Positions 1-9,675 are shown, numbered from the stretch's first letter. The stretch: DNA of 64,000 nt from Leptotrichia hongkongensis (GCF_007990635.1 NZ_AP019846.1:248001-312000), one strand, 5' to 3'. Notes: generated by a model from the sequence alone, not told the origin. Made by a program: numbers and translations.

Positions 1-647
1 AACTGGAAGCAATTGGAAATTTATGCATAAAATATAAAGTTCCTGTGATTTCCGATGAAATTCATGCTGATTTGACATTGTGGGACAATAAACACATTCC
101 GATGGCAAGCGTTTCAGAAGAAATTAGACAAAATACAATAACTTGCACTTCTACTGGAAAAGCTTTTAATCTTGCAGGACTTCAAAGTGCAACAATTATT
201 TTCAATAATTTAGATGTAAAATCAAAATTTGACAGATTCTGGAAAGATCTGGAAGTTCATAGAAACAATCCTTTTAATTTGGTTGCCACAATTGCTGCAT
301 ATTCTGATGGTGGTGAAGAATATTTGAAGCAGTTAAAGGAATATCTGGAAAACAATATTTTATTTTTAAATAGTTTTTTCAAGGAATATATTCCAGAAAT
401 TACCCCAAACATTCCACAGGCAACATATCTAGTATGGCTAGATTGTCGAAAATTATGTGAAAAATTTGGATTTAATCAAGAACAGCTGGAAAAATTTATG
501 CTTACAAAAGCAAAACTTGGACTAAATGAAGGACGTGTATATCAGAAGGGGCTGGAAGGATTTATGAGGCTGAATGCTGCTTGTCCAAGAGCAGTTCTGG
601 AAAAGGCTGTTAATCAGTTAAAAGAGGCTATTTCAAAGGAAAAGTAA
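1..647 (+). CDS. PatB/MalY-type PLP-dependent C-S lyase / aminotransferase, 3' part
   Basis: C-terminal part of a fold-type I PLP enzyme; the gene starts before the window, and the open frame runs in from base 3. The motif VISDEIHADL (the Asp that binds the PLP pyridine nitrogen) is followed by TGKAFNLAGL, where the Lys is the Schiff-base residue. Both motifs are typical of the MalY/PatB group, cystathionine beta-lyase-like enzymes that release pyruvate, ammonia and a thiol from cysteine S-conjugates. About 215 residues are visible, consistent with the second half of a roughly 390-residue protein. The exact substrate cannot be read from the sequence. A role in sulfur amino acid breakdown and sulfide or thiol production is inference from the family. 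Confidence 0.85.
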   Translation, partial: LEAIGNLCIKYKVPVISDEIHADLTLWDNKHIPMASVSEEIRQNTITCTSTGKAFNLAGLQSATIIFNNLDVKSKFDRFWKDLEVHRNNPFNLVATIAAYSDGGEEYLKQLKEYLENNILFLNSFFKEYIPEITPNIPQATYLVWLDCRKLCEKFGFNQEQLEKFMLTKAKLGLNEGRVYQKGLEGFMRLNAACPRAVLEKAVNQLKEAISKEK

Positions 648-839
648 AAAAATTACATTTCAATGTTGCTTATACAAAAACCAACAAAAAAATAATATAA
701 TTAAAAGTTATTGTTAAATAATTTCTATTTATCAACTTGTATAATGACATAATAAATTATATGGTAACTTTTTAAATTGAACTAAATAATTAACTTTACT
801 AATTCAATTTAAGAGTGAAAATAAAAGGAGGTGTAATGT

Positions 840-1361
840 ATGGGAAATTTTAAAGAAATTTATTTGGCAGGAGGCTGTTTCTGGGGAGTGGAAAAGTTTT
901 TTAAAATGGCTCCAGGCGTTATAGAAACATCAGTTGGTTACGCAAATGGACAAACTCTTGACACTAATTATGATATTTTAAAAATGACTGATCATGTCGA
1001 AGTAGTGTATATAAAATATGATGAAGATATAATTTCTTTAAATCAACTTCTTGATTATTATTTTTCGATAATTGATCCAACAAGTATCAATAGACAGGGA
1101 CTTGATGAGGGGCGACAATATCGAACTGGAATTTATTATGTTGATAAGGAAGAATCACATACAATAAAAGAAAAAATAGAAAATGAACAAAATAAATATT
1201 CAAGAGAAATCCAAGTGGAAGTGAGACCATTAAAACATTATATTTTAGCGGAAGAATATCATCAAAACTACTTGGATAAAAATCCTAATGGTTATTGTCA
1301 CATTGATTTAGAAAGTGCAGTAAAAATTTTTGGGAAAAATAAAGATATTAGACAAAGTTAA
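840..1361 (+). CDS. msrA: Peptide methionine-S-sulfoxide reductase MsrA
   Basis: Reduces the S-epimer of methionine sulfoxide in proteins, normally recharged by thioredoxin (trxA/trxB lie 29 kb away in this window). The catalytic signature GGCFWG is at the N-terminus with the nucleophile Cys13; the C-terminal HQNYLDKNPNGYC matches the family's substrate-pocket and resolving region. At 173 residues it is a single-domain MsrA without a fused MsrB. A strong ribosome site (AGGAGGTG) lies 7 bases before the ATG. It is followed immediately by a bidirectional terminator shared with the convergent acyltransferase gene. Confidence 0.95.
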   Translation: MGNFKEIYLAGGCFWGVEKFFKMAPGVIETSVGYANGQTLDTNYDILKMTDHVEVVYIKYDEDIISLNQLLDYYFSIIDPTSINRQGLDEGRQYRTGIYYVDKEESHTIKEKIENEQNKYSREIQVEVRPLKHYILAEEYHQNYLDKNPNGYCHIDLESAVKIFGKNKDIRQS

Positions 1362-1384
1362 AAAGTCGGATTATTCCGACTTTT
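1361..1384. terminator. Bidirectional intrinsic terminator
   Basis: A perfect 10-bp stem AAAAGTCGGA / TCCGACTTTT with loop TTAT. It begins at the last base of the msrA stop codon and overlaps the 3' end of the minus-strand acyltransferase gene. A-rich and T-rich flanks make it usable in both directions. Confidence 0.85.
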
Positions 1385-3209
1385 GTTGTTTATTATTGTT
1401 TGAATTTAAAATATCTTTACTTAAAACAGAATATAATAGATTAATATATCTTTTGGCAGCATGAGGTTTTGGATGTGTTCCATCTTTGTAGAAGTACTCC
1501 TGTTTACCTTTTGAGTATGAATACCAGTCAATTACCTTTATATTTGGATTCTCAGCGCTTGCCTTCTTAATTTCAGCATTAACGCTGTCTTGCCATGGAT
1601 CAGGCATAACTGTGTTTATAAAGTAAAGTTCATGTCCTTTCAATGTTTCCAAAACAGATTTCATATCCTTTTCGTAAATTGTACCATTTGTTCCAAGTGC
1701 AATTACAATTATTTTTCTTAATTTACCATTTTGAGCATAGTTTTTTAACATATTTGGCAATTCATAAAATTGACGTCCAACTTTTGTTTCAATAATTGCA
1801 TTTGGATATTTTTTTCTTAAATCAATTTTTGTCATATCTAGCACAGAATCTCCGATAAACAATATATCTCTCTCGTCATTTGGATACTTTTTCAAAATTT
1901 CATTTTGTATTTTTGATTCTTCTTCGATACCTTTTGATGGAGCATTTATAGCATTGAGAAGTTCATCCATTGTAAGATTGCCATTTTGTGTATTTGTTGT
2001 TGGTGCTGGCGTTGTAGATTGGGCAGGTTCAGGCTCTTCTACAGTAGCTGCTGCTTGTGCTGCTTTCATTTCCTCCAAGTCTTTATTTTCATAGACTGGA
2101 GAATATATTAAAATTGCAAAAATAGAAATTAAAAGGGGATAACTTATATATTTTATACTTTTTTTCTCGAATAAAAGGTAACTTAGCTCAGAAACTGCCA
2201 CTAAAACAATAATTTGCATAAAAAATTGTTGCGTATTTGAAAGTTTTGTCCATTTAAAATATTCACGTGCAAATATCATAACTGGGTATTGCCATAAATA
2301 GTATTGATATTGATGCTGTCCTAATCTTATAATAGGATTAAATATTTTAGGATATTTTGAAAGATTAAACTTTCTCAATGCAGGCTTTGAAAATAAAACA
2401 ATTGTAAATCCAATTAAAATACTTGATAAGAACATTAATCCATAATAATTGTAGGCGCTTCTATAGTCTATACCGAAGCAAAAGAAAACTAGTACAATTA
2501 ATCCTAGAATACCTAAAATAAATATGATTTTTTTCTCAATATCTTTTTTTATATCTCTATTTGTATAAAAACATGCTATCCCTGCTGGAATAAAGAAAGC
2601 AAAAGCTCTTGTGTCAGTTCCATAATATATTCTTGAAAAATCGGCTCCTTCTGGAGATTTTGAAGTTGTATAAAATATATAAGCCATCATCAAAGCTGAA
2701 ATTGTTCCCAGTACTAAAAATATGATACCAATTGTGTTATTTTTTAATTTAAGTTTTTTTAAGCCTTGTATTAAAATAGGGAAAAATACGTACATCTGTA
2801 TCAAAAAAGACAATGCCCAGATGTGTGTTAATGGCAAAATAATCCCAAAATTATCAAAATACGACATTTTTGAAAAAATTTGATAAATATTATTTAGTCC
2901 AAGTACTGAAAATAAAGCACTATATTTATATTTCATTTCAAGTCCATTGTTTACAAAATATAATGCAATAGTTGAGGCTAAAATTACAATCAGAAGACTT
3001 GGATAAATTTTTCTTAATCTTTTGTCAATTACTGTAAAGATTGAAAAATTTTTCGAAAGAAGTCCGCTTGTAACTAAATAACCACTCAATGCAAAAAATA
3101 TAACAACACCAATATAAGTTCCTTTATAGGAAAACCAGTGATAAACACATATAAGAACAAGTGCAATAGTTCTTAATATGTCAAGGCTCTGTATTCTTTC
3201 CTTTTTCAT
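1371..3209 (-). CDS. OatA-like O-acyltransferase (acyltransferase-3 membrane domain plus SGNH domain)
   Basis: Membrane acyltransferase of the OatA/AT3-SGNH architecture, which transfers acetyl groups onto peptidoglycan or another surface glycan. Residues 1 to about 365 form the multi-pass AT3 domain (start LDILRTIALVLICVYHWF, about ten hydrophobic segments). A Pro/Thr-rich linker (about 385-410) leads to an extracytoplasmic SGNH hydrolase domain with the three catalytic blocks FIGDSV, ALGTNG and DGTHP. The length of 612 residues is normal for OatA. The ribosome site AAAGGA is rather far (about 13 bases) from the ATG. The next gene on the same strand encodes a paralogue of the SGNH domain alone. 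The acceptor (peptidoglycan, LPS or capsule) is not determined by the sequence. Confidence 0.88.
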   Translation of the reverse strand: MKKERIQSLDILRTIALVLICVYHWFSYKGTYIGVVIFFALSGYLVTSGLLSKNFSIFTVIDKRLRKIYPSLLIVILASTIALYFVNNGLEMKYKYSALFSVLGLNNIYQIFSKMSYFDNFGIILPLTHIWALSFLIQMYVFFPILIQGLKKLKLKNNTIGIIFLVLGTISALMMAYIFYTTSKSPEGADFSRIYYGTDTRAFAFFIPAGIACFYTNRDIKKDIEKKIIFILGILGLIVLVFFCFGIDYRSAYNYYGLMFLSSILIGFTIVLFSKPALRKFNLSKYPKIFNPIIRLGQHQYQYYLWQYPVMIFAREYFKWTKLSNTQQFFMQIIVLVAVSELSYLLFEKKSIKYISYPLLISIFAILIYSPVYENKDLEEMKAAQAAATVEEPEPAQSTTPAPTTNTQNGNLTMDELLNAINAPSKGIEEESKIQNEILKKYPNDERDILFIGDSVLDMTKIDLRKKYPNAIIETKVGRQFYELPNMLKNYAQNGKLRKIIVIALGTNGTIYEKDMKSVLETLKGHELYFINTVMPDPWQDSVNAEIKKASAENPNIKVIDWYSYSKGKQEYFYKDGTHPKPHAAKRYINLLYSVLSKDILNSNNNKQQKSE

Positions 3210-3358
3210 AAAATAAAAAAATTCCTTTCTGTCAAAAATATATTTTTATAATAATTTAACTATATAATTTGTTTTTTATTTAAAATTTAAAGATTATCTA
3301 ATTTTGTTAGTGTGATTTTGAAAAAATTTGAGTATATTTGAGATAAAAATTTAATAAA

Positions 3359-3450
3359 AAAACTACTTTAAAACAAACAGCTTAAATTACATAGAATACT
3401 ATGTTTTATGATACAGCTTAACTTTCTTAGTTTGAAATTAAAGTAGTTTT
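3359..3450. repeat. Palindromic intergenic element, AAAACTACTTTAA termini
   Basis: Perfect 13-bp terminal inverted repeats (AAAACTACTTTAA at 3359-3371, TTAAAGTAGTTTT at 3438-3450) enclose a 66-bp AT-rich core with further internal pairing. It fills most of the 312-bp gap between the two SGNH genes. A related element with AAAGCTACTT / AAGTAGTTTT ends is at 61709-61793. It could be a MITE-like element or simply a transcribed hairpin. Confidence 0.55.
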
Positions 3451-3521
3451 ATGAAACTATTATTTTTTAATCAATTGTTTTGTTTATTGTATGTATGTTT
3501 GTGTTTTGTGTACTTGAAGAA

Positions 3522-4109
3522 TTATCTTTCTAGAGTATTATTTTTATTATTTTCTCCAAGATAGTGTTTTTTAATTTCGTTAGTCAAGAAGTCTGCATAA
3601 TATCTTTGCCCTTTGTCATTCGGATGAGTTCTATCTTTGTAGAAATACTGATTTTTACCTTTTGCGTAAGAATACCAGTCTATTAAATAAGCGTTTGGAT
3701 ACTGAGCTACTTTTTCTTTAAGTTTTCTGTTTACTTCTTGTTCCCAAGGATCTTTGTGAGCAGTATTCATAAAGAATACATCTTTTCCATTTGCCATTTC
3801 CATAACATAATCAAAGTCCTTGTCTGTAAATTTTCCGTTTGTTCCAAGATGGACAACTAATGCAGTCTTTAACTTGTTGTTTTCAACTAATTTTGTAACA
3901 ATTCCTGGAAGTGTTGAAAATTGACGTGATATTTTTGTATCAAAATACGGATTTTTAAAATTAGGACCGATATACTGCTTGCTGCTGTTCATTATTGAAT
4001 CACCTACAAACACAATATCTTCAGGCACTTTTCCACTAAACATCTCTTTGGCAATGATAATTCCAGAGCCAAAAATTAATACTACTAAAACAAATAAAAA
4101 TTTTTTCAT
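3522..4109 (-). CDS. Membrane-anchored SGNH-hydrolase-like protein
   Basis: A 195-residue protein with one N-terminal hydrophobic anchor or signal (residues about 4-22), then a single SGNH domain: FVGDSI (nucleophile Ser), HLGTNG and DRTHP (catalytic Asp and His). It closely resembles the C-terminal domain of the upstream OatA-like protein. Both share DPW followed by VN, IDWYSY and YFYKD before the catalytic TH, so the pair probably arose by duplication of the SGNH portion. It probably acts outside the cytoplasmic membrane as an esterase or acyltransferase on cell-surface polymers, either supplementing or reversing the acylation by its neighbour. The direction of the reaction is not determined by the sequence. 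Confidence 0.8.
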   Translation of the reverse strand: MKKFLFVLVVLIFGSGIIIAKEMFSGKVPEDIVFVGDSIMNSSKQYIGPNFKNPYFDTKISRQFSTLPGIVTKLVENNKLKTALVVHLGTNGKFTDKDFDYVMEMANGKDVFFMNTAHKDPWEQEVNRKLKEKVAQYPNAYLIDWYSYAKGKNQYFYKDRTHPNDKGQRYYADFLTNEIKKHYLGENNKNNTLER

Positions 4110-4271
4110 AAATCTTTCTCCCTTTTTATTTTTTACTAAATTTTTGCCTAAAAAATTTTTTATTTATCAAAAAAATATTTTAAACAAATCATTATAAGAC
4201 ATTATTTTTCTTTTGTCAAATTTTTAAGAAATCAGATTTTTAAGTAAAAAATATATTGGGAAATAACTAAT

Positions 4272-4817
4272 TTAGTTAGCTATAAGCATTATTTTGAATT
4301 TATTATATGGATTTATAAATACGACTTTTTGCAATTTTGTATCATAAGCATAAGCTAAATTTCCGTCGTTTTTACTAACATCTTCTACAAGAAATGTTCC
4401 ATTTATTAGTTTTAATCTTACTGTTTCTTCTTTTACAGGTACTTCTTTTCCTTCTTCAGCTGATTCATCAATATATTTTGTTAAAAAATATCCTTTACTG
4501 TCTTTTTGTATTTTAAAAGAATCTGCTGTATCTGTATAACTAAATGTTTTATTTAAAAACTGTTCTTCATGCAAGTTTCCATCTGTTGTAAATTGCTCAT
4601 TTTCTCCTTTCGACATTCCTCCTGGGTATTCTTCATTACTTTCGTCAGGAAAATCATTAGTATTTTCAGTCTTGTTATAATTATTTTTCTGTGATTGCTC
4701 TGTAATATTTGATGTATTATTTTGAGAAACACCAACTTCAGTATTTTCATTTTGCTTATTTTTGCAAGATAATATTCCAATGGCCAATATTGTTATAAGA
4801 ATAAATATTTTTTTCAT
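4272..4817 (-). CDS. Putative lipoprotein, paralogue of the next gene
   Basis: A 181-residue exported protein of unknown function. A short hydrophobic signal ends in ILSC with the lipidation Cys at residue 18, so it is probably a lipoprotein. A low-complexity Asn/Glu/Thr-rich spacer (about 20-75) precedes a compact C-terminal domain that includes GNLHEEQFLNKTF and DSFKIQKDSKGYF. The ATG at 4817 is preferred because GGAGG lies 8 bases before it; a TTG slightly upstream overlaps that ribosome site. The gene at 5030-5500 encodes the same C-terminal domain behind a plain signal peptide, so this is a tandem duplication with different anchoring. Confidence 0.75.
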   Translation of the reverse strand: MKKIFILITILAIGILSCKNKQNENTEVGVSQNNTSNITEQSQKNNYNKTENTNDFPDESNEEYPGGMSKGENEQFTTDGNLHEEQFLNKTFSYTDTADSFKIQKDSKGYFLTKYIDESAEEGKEVPVKEETVRLKLINGTFLVEDVSKNDGNLAYAYDTKLQKVVFINPYNKFKIMLIAN

Positions 4818-5029
4818 AGATATTTCCTCCAATCATTGTTTTAAAAGTAAATTATTTTCTGTTTTTAAATCACAAAAATATTATACTATATTTCTTTTTG
4901 TTTGTCAATGTTTTTTGCGGTAATAAAAATACTGTATTAAATTAAAATTGTTTACTAAAAAGAGAAAATCAATTTTATAAACAAATTTGCTTTAAAATCA
5001 ATTTTCTCCTTATTCTTAAATTATAATTT

Positions 5030-5500
5030 TTAATCAACGACGAATATTATTCTATAGTTGTTAGCTGGATTTATAAGCACTACTTTTTTTAGTTTTGTGT
5101 CATAAGCATAAGTTAAACCATCACCATCTACTTCTGTCAGAAAAACATTTTTTACTAATTTTAGCCTAAGCTTTTCCTCTTTTATTGGTCCAGAACCATC
5201 TTTTTCTTCTGAATCATCGATGTACTGTGTTACAAAGTATCCTTTACTATCTTTTTGAATTTTGAAACTGTCTGACGTATCTGTATAACCAAATGTTTTA
5301 TTTAAAAATTTTTCTTCGTGTAATTTTCCATCTGTAGTAAATTTCTGATCTATTCCTTTTGCTAATCCACCTGGAAATTCTTGGTCTTGCTGAATGCTTT
5401 GTGTATTATTTTCAGCAACAACACTTCCATTTGCATAAGCTGCTGCTGCCATTGCTAATATTCCCATTAGCAGACATAATTTCTTTAAATTTTTATTCAT
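5030..5500 (-). CDS. Small secreted protein, paralogue of the neighbouring lipoprotein
   Basis: A 156-residue protein of unknown function with a Sec signal peptide (MNKNLKKLCLLMGILAMAAA, cleavage probably after AYA). The mature domain shares EFPGG or YPGG, FTTDGKLHEEKFLNKTF, SDSFKIQKDSKGYF and a YAYDTKLKKVV block with the upstream lipoprotein. The ribosome site AAGGAG is 8 bases before the ATG. A possible signal-peptidase I site and the absence of a lipobox suggest a soluble periplasmic or secreted form. No enzymatic motif is visible; a binding or structural role in the envelope is inference. Confidence 0.75.
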   Translation of the reverse strand: MNKNLKKLCLLMGILAMAAAAYANGSVVAENNTQSIQQDQEFPGGLAKGIDQKFTTDGKLHEEKFLNKTFGYTDTSDSFKIQKDSKGYFVTQYIDDSEEKDGSGPIKEEKLRLKLVKNVFLTEVDGDGLTYAYDTKLKKVVLINPANNYRIIFVVD

Positions 5501-5756
5501 GGTAAATTCTCCTTTTTATTTATTTTCAGAAAAACAAATTTTATACTTTTTTTTGATTAAAATAATTATATAATATAATTTACCGTAAGTCAATACATAT
5601 TTTAATTTTTTTTAGAGAAAAAGAGAATTTTAGACAAAATATAAACTTGCTTTTTAATTTGTAAAATTATTCAACTGGTTATTTTTTATAAATTATGCTA
5701 AAATAGATGTTGGTAAATTTAAATAAAAAAATCAAACTGTAAATGGAGGAAAGACA

Positions 5757-7922
5757 TTGGATATTGTAGCTAGTGTGGCAAAAGAACTGAACTTTAAAGT
5801 GTCGCAAGTGGAAAATACGATAAAACTTTTTGATGAAGGGGCGACTGTACCGTTTATTGCTCGGTATCGGAAGGAAGTTACGGGGAATCTGGATGAGGAG
5901 CAGATTCGGGATGTAATTGAGAAAATTACGTATTACAGGAATCTGGAAAAGAGGAAAGAGGAAGTTATAAGGCTGATTGAGGAGCAAGGAAAACTAACTG
6001 AGGAATTGCATAAAAGTATTGTAAATGCGATGAAATTGCAGGAAGTGGAAGATCTGTACCTGCCTTATAAGAAAAAGAAGAAAACAAAAGCGGATATTGC
6101 AAAAGATCAAGGGTTGGAACCTCTTTCAGAGTTTGCATTAGCCAAAGGGACTACAATGGAGCAACTGGAGAAAGAAGCTGAGAAATATGTTACGGAAGAA
6201 GTGGCGGATGTTAAGGCTGCAATTGAAGGAGTGCATTTGATAATTGCTCAGGGTATTTCGGAAAATATTAAAATCAGAGAATTTTTAAGGGATAGAATTG
6301 CAAAATTTGGTATTTTGACTTCTAAAGTTATTGAGAAAAATAAAGAAAATGATGAAAAAGGTGTTTATCAGGATTATTATGAATATTCGGAGCAGATTGG
6401 TAGAAGTGCTTCAAATAGGATTCTTGCGTTAAATCGTGGAGAAAAGGAAAAAATATTGAAAGTCGACATTGATATTGACGAAAAAACAGAAGAAGTTATA
6501 ACAAACTTTATTCTGAATACTTTTGAAAATAAAAATTTAACTGAATTTTTTAAGGAAGTTATAAAAGATTCACTGGACAGACTGGCTTATCCGTCTATAA
6601 AGAATGAAGTGAGAAATATTTATACAGAAAAAGCGGAAGAAGAAGCAATCAACATTTTTTCTGAAAATTTGGAAAAACTATTGTTACAACCGCCTTTATC
6701 GAAAAAAACACTTATGGGATTGGATCCAGGATATAGAACAGGCTGCAAGATGGTAATTATTAATAAAGATGGATTTTACGAAACAAATGACGTACTTTTT
6801 CTTGTAGATGGAGTACATAACGAAAGACAGCTTGCTGCTGCAAAGAAAAAAATATTGGACTATATAGCAAAATATGATGTGGATATTATCGCAATTGGAA
6901 ATGGAACAGCTTCGAGGGAAACGGAGGCTTTTGTTGCCGATGTAATAAAGGATTCTAAGAAAAAAGTTTCATATCTGATTGCAAATGAGGCTGGGGCTTC
7001 AATTTATTCTGCTTCCAAAATTGCTATTGAGGAGTTTCCTGATTTGGATGTTACGGCAAGAGGTGCGATTTCTATTGCGAGAAGGATTCAGGATCCGATG
7101 GCAGAACTTGTAAAAATTGATCCAAAATCAATTGGAGTGGGAATGTATCAGCATGATGTAAATCAGAAAAAGCTAAATGAAACTTTGGAACAAACAATTG
7201 AGCATGTGGTAAATAACGTAGGAGTAAATATTAATACAGCTTCGTGGGCATTATTAAGTTTTGTTTCTGGAATCAAGAAGAATGTGGCAAAAAATCTTGT
7301 GGACTATAGACATGAAAATGGTGATTTTAAAGACAGAAAACAGCTTAAAAAGGTAAAAGGTTTGGGAGATAAGGCATTTGAGCAGATGGCAGGATTTGTT
7401 GTTGTGCCTGATAGTGAAAATCCGCTTGATAATACGATTATCCATCCAGAATCATATCATATTGCAGAAATTATCTTGAAGGAAGCTGGCTGTAAAGTTG
7501 AGGACTTAAAAGAAGATTTGGATGTTGTAAGACAAAAATTGCAGAAAATAGATTTGGAAAAAATTATTAAGGAAAATGATTTTGGAAGAGAAACGGCAAA
7601 GGATGTATACGAGGCGCTGTTAAAGGACAGACGTGATCCCCGTGATGAATTTGAAAAACCGCTTTTACGTTCGGATATTTTGAACATGGATGACTTGACA
7701 GAAGGGATGGTTCTGGAAGGGACTGTAAGAAATGTGGCAAAATTTGGAGCATTTGTTGACATAGGGTTAAAAAATGATGCTTTGATTCATATTTCTGAAA
7801 TAGCAGAAAAATTTGTTTCAGACGCTACAAAGGAACTTTCTGTGGGACAAATTATAAAAGTTAAAATATTGTCGCTGGATAAGGAAAGAGGAAGAGTTGG
7901 ACTTACAAGAAAAGGGCTTTAA
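5757..7922 (+). CDS. tex: Tex family S1 RNA-binding transcription accessory protein
   Basis: 721-residue Tex protein, a nucleic-acid-binding factor related to eukaryotic Spt6. In order: N-terminal helical region with the family signature LFDEGATVPFIARYRKE, a YqgF/RNase H-like domain beginning near GLDPGYRTGCK (about 325), helix-hairpin-helix segments (about 490-560, WALLSFVSGI), and a C-terminal S1 domain (about 645-718, GMVLEGTVRNVAKFGAFVDIG). The start is TTG, supported by GGAGGA 6 bases upstream and by agreement with the usual Tex N-terminus. It is a single-gene unit with no obvious terminator behind it. Confidence 0.95.
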   Translation: MDIVASVAKELNFKVSQVENTIKLFDEGATVPFIARYRKEVTGNLDEEQIRDVIEKITYYRNLEKRKEEVIRLIEEQGKLTEELHKSIVNAMKLQEVEDLYLPYKKKKKTKADIAKDQGLEPLSEFALAKGTTMEQLEKEAEKYVTEEVADVKAAIEGVHLIIAQGISENIKIREFLRDRIAKFGILTSKVIEKNKENDEKGVYQDYYEYSEQIGRSASNRILALNRGEKEKILKVDIDIDEKTEEVITNFILNTFENKNLTEFFKEVIKDSLDRLAYPSIKNEVRNIYTEKAEEEAINIFSENLEKLLLQPPLSKKTLMGLDPGYRTGCKMVIINKDGFYETNDVLFLVDGVHNERQLAAAKKKILDYIAKYDVDIIAIGNGTASRETEAFVADVIKDSKKKVSYLIANEAGASIYSASKIAIEEFPDLDVTARGAISIARRIQDPMAELVKIDPKSIGVGMYQHDVNQKKLNETLEQTIEHVVNNVGVNINTASWALLSFVSGIKKNVAKNLVDYRHENGDFKDRKQLKKVKGLGDKAFEQMAGFVVVPDSENPLDNTIIHPESYHIAEIILKEAGCKVEDLKEDLDVVRQKLQKIDLEKIIKENDFGRETAKDVYEALLKDRRDPRDEFEKPLLRSDILNMDDLTEGMVLEGTVRNVAKFGAFVDIGLKNDALIHISEIAEKFVSDATKELSVGQIIKVKILSLDKERGRVGLTRKGL

Positions 7923-8106
7923 ATAAGAGTTTGAAAATTAGATTTAATTTGTTTAAAGTTAGAATTGTTTAATTTTATTTGTTTAGTTTTGGAATAGGCT
8001 AAAATTTAATTTAGAAAAAAATTTGTACTTTTTAAAAAAATTTGATAAGATATATTATAAAATGTTAATTATTTTAACAAAATTATAGAAAGAAGGTTTA
8101 GAAAAA

Positions 8107-9675
8107 ATGGAATTTTTAGTAGGTTTAATACCAATAATTTTATTTTTGGTATTATTGGCTGTATTAAAAAAATCAGCTATGTTTAGTGCTTATACAAGTT
8201 TAGTGGTGGCTATTATTTTAACATTTGTTATAAAAAAATGGAATATGCCAATACCGGGGATTATTGCTTCAATATTTGAAGGATTTGCGGTAGCATGGAT
8301 GCCAATTGGATTTGTAGTAATTGCAGCGTTATTTGCTTATGATTTATCTGTAAAAACTGGGAAAATTGAGACAGTAAAAAAAATGCTTGGAAATATTTCG
8401 TCAGATAAAAGAGCACAAGCATTAATACTTGCTTGGGGATTTGGTGGATTTATAGAAGGTATTGCAGGATATGGAACAGCAGTTGCAATTCCAGCAGCAA
8501 TAATGGTTTCACTTGGGTTTAATCCATTAAATGCGGCATTAATCTGTCTGATTGCTAACTCTACACCAACAGCATTTGGTACAGTTGGATTGCCAGTAAC
8601 AACAATGGTTTCTAAATTAGGGCTAAATCCTACTCAGACAGCATTGTTCACATCATTGTTACTGTTATTATTAACATGTATTATACCGTTTATCATTGTT
8701 CAAATGGCTAACAAGGAAATAGAAGAAGGGAAAAATCCAGCTTTTGGAAAAGGGATTTTGGCAGTAATCATAGCTTCAGTTTTGGGATACATGATTCAAC
8801 CGATTATAGCTGGGACAATGGGAGCTGAATTAACAACAATCTTATCAAGTTTATTTGCGATGGTTTTAATGATTCTTGCAATTAAATTCTTTATTAAGGA
8901 AGAAGAAGGGTTTGAAAAAGAGCCAGTTACAGGTAAGGAAGCATTTTTGGCATGGTTACCATACATATTAATGATAATATTAATAATCGGAACAAGTCCA
9001 GTTGTGGAACACATTCATTCTTTACTAGAACCTACAACAACTAAATTTAACTTTGCTTTAGGAAATCAGGCTAAATGGTTCAACGAAAATGGAGCAGATC
9101 CGTCAGTAACATTCAAATGGATTTTAGCACCAGCGGCACCATTATTTGTAGCAACGGTTATCGCAGGATTTATCCAAAGAGCTAAAATTAAAGATATGGG
9201 AGAAGTTCTATGGCACACAACAGTTCATAAAATACCATCACTTGTGGTAATTATGGGAATTGTTGCGTTATCAGTAGTTATGAAGCATAGTGGAATGATT
9301 CAAAGCATTGCAGATGGATTTGTAAGCCTTACTGGTAAAGGATTTCCTTTAATCTCGCCATTCTTAGGAACAATTGGAACATTTGTTACAGGAAGTGACT
9401 TGTCGTCTAACTTGTTATTCGGAGATTTGCAGGCAAGTGTTGCTAATGGACTAAAACCAGGCAGTGATGTATTGAAAGAATTATTTATCGCTGCAAATAC
9501 TGCGGGAGCTACAGGTGGTAAGATGATTTCACCACAAAATATAGCAATAGCGGCTTCTACAGTTGGATTAGTTGGAAAAGAAGGGGATATGCTTAAATTT
9601 ACTATTAAATATTCTGTAGTATATGCTATAATCTTAGGTATCTTAACTTTTGTTGGAAGTGGAATGATACATTAG
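8107..9675 (+). CDS. lctP: L-lactate permease (LctP family)
   Basis: 522-residue multi-pass membrane protein of the LctP lactate permease family, moving L-lactate (possibly also D-lactate or glycolate) with protons across the cytoplasmic membrane. About 13 hydrophobic segments are visible; family-typical stretches are AWGFGGFIEGIAGYGTAVAIP (about 115), NSTPTAFGTVGLP (about 150), and near the C-terminus GSDLSSNLLFGDLQ and GGKMISPQNIA. Starts at ATG after AGAAAGAAGG. It stands alone between tex and ileS with its own terminator. In a lactate-producing fermenter it may work as an exporter; direction is not readable from sequence. Confidence 0.92.
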   Translation: MEFLVGLIPIILFLVLLAVLKKSAMFSAYTSLVVAIILTFVIKKWNMPIPGIIASIFEGFAVAWMPIGFVVIAALFAYDLSVKTGKIETVKKMLGNISSDKRAQALILAWGFGGFIEGIAGYGTAVAIPAAIMVSLGFNPLNAALICLIANSTPTAFGTVGLPVTTMVSKLGLNPTQTALFTSLLLLLLTCIIPFIIVQMANKEIEEGKNPAFGKGILAVIIASVLGYMIQPIIAGTMGAELTTILSSLFAMVLMILAIKFFIKEEEGFEKEPVTGKEAFLAWLPYILMIILIIGTSPVVEHIHSLLEPTTTKFNFALGNQAKWFNENGADPSVTFKWILAPAAPLFVATVIAGFIQRAKIKDMGEVLWHTTVHKIPSLVVIMGIVALSVVMKHSGMIQSIADGFVSLTGKGFPLISPFLGTIGTFVTGSDLSSNLLFGDLQASVANGLKPGSDVLKELFIAANTAGATGGKMISPQNIAIAASTVGLVGKEGDMLKFTIKYSVVYAIILGILTFVGSGMIH

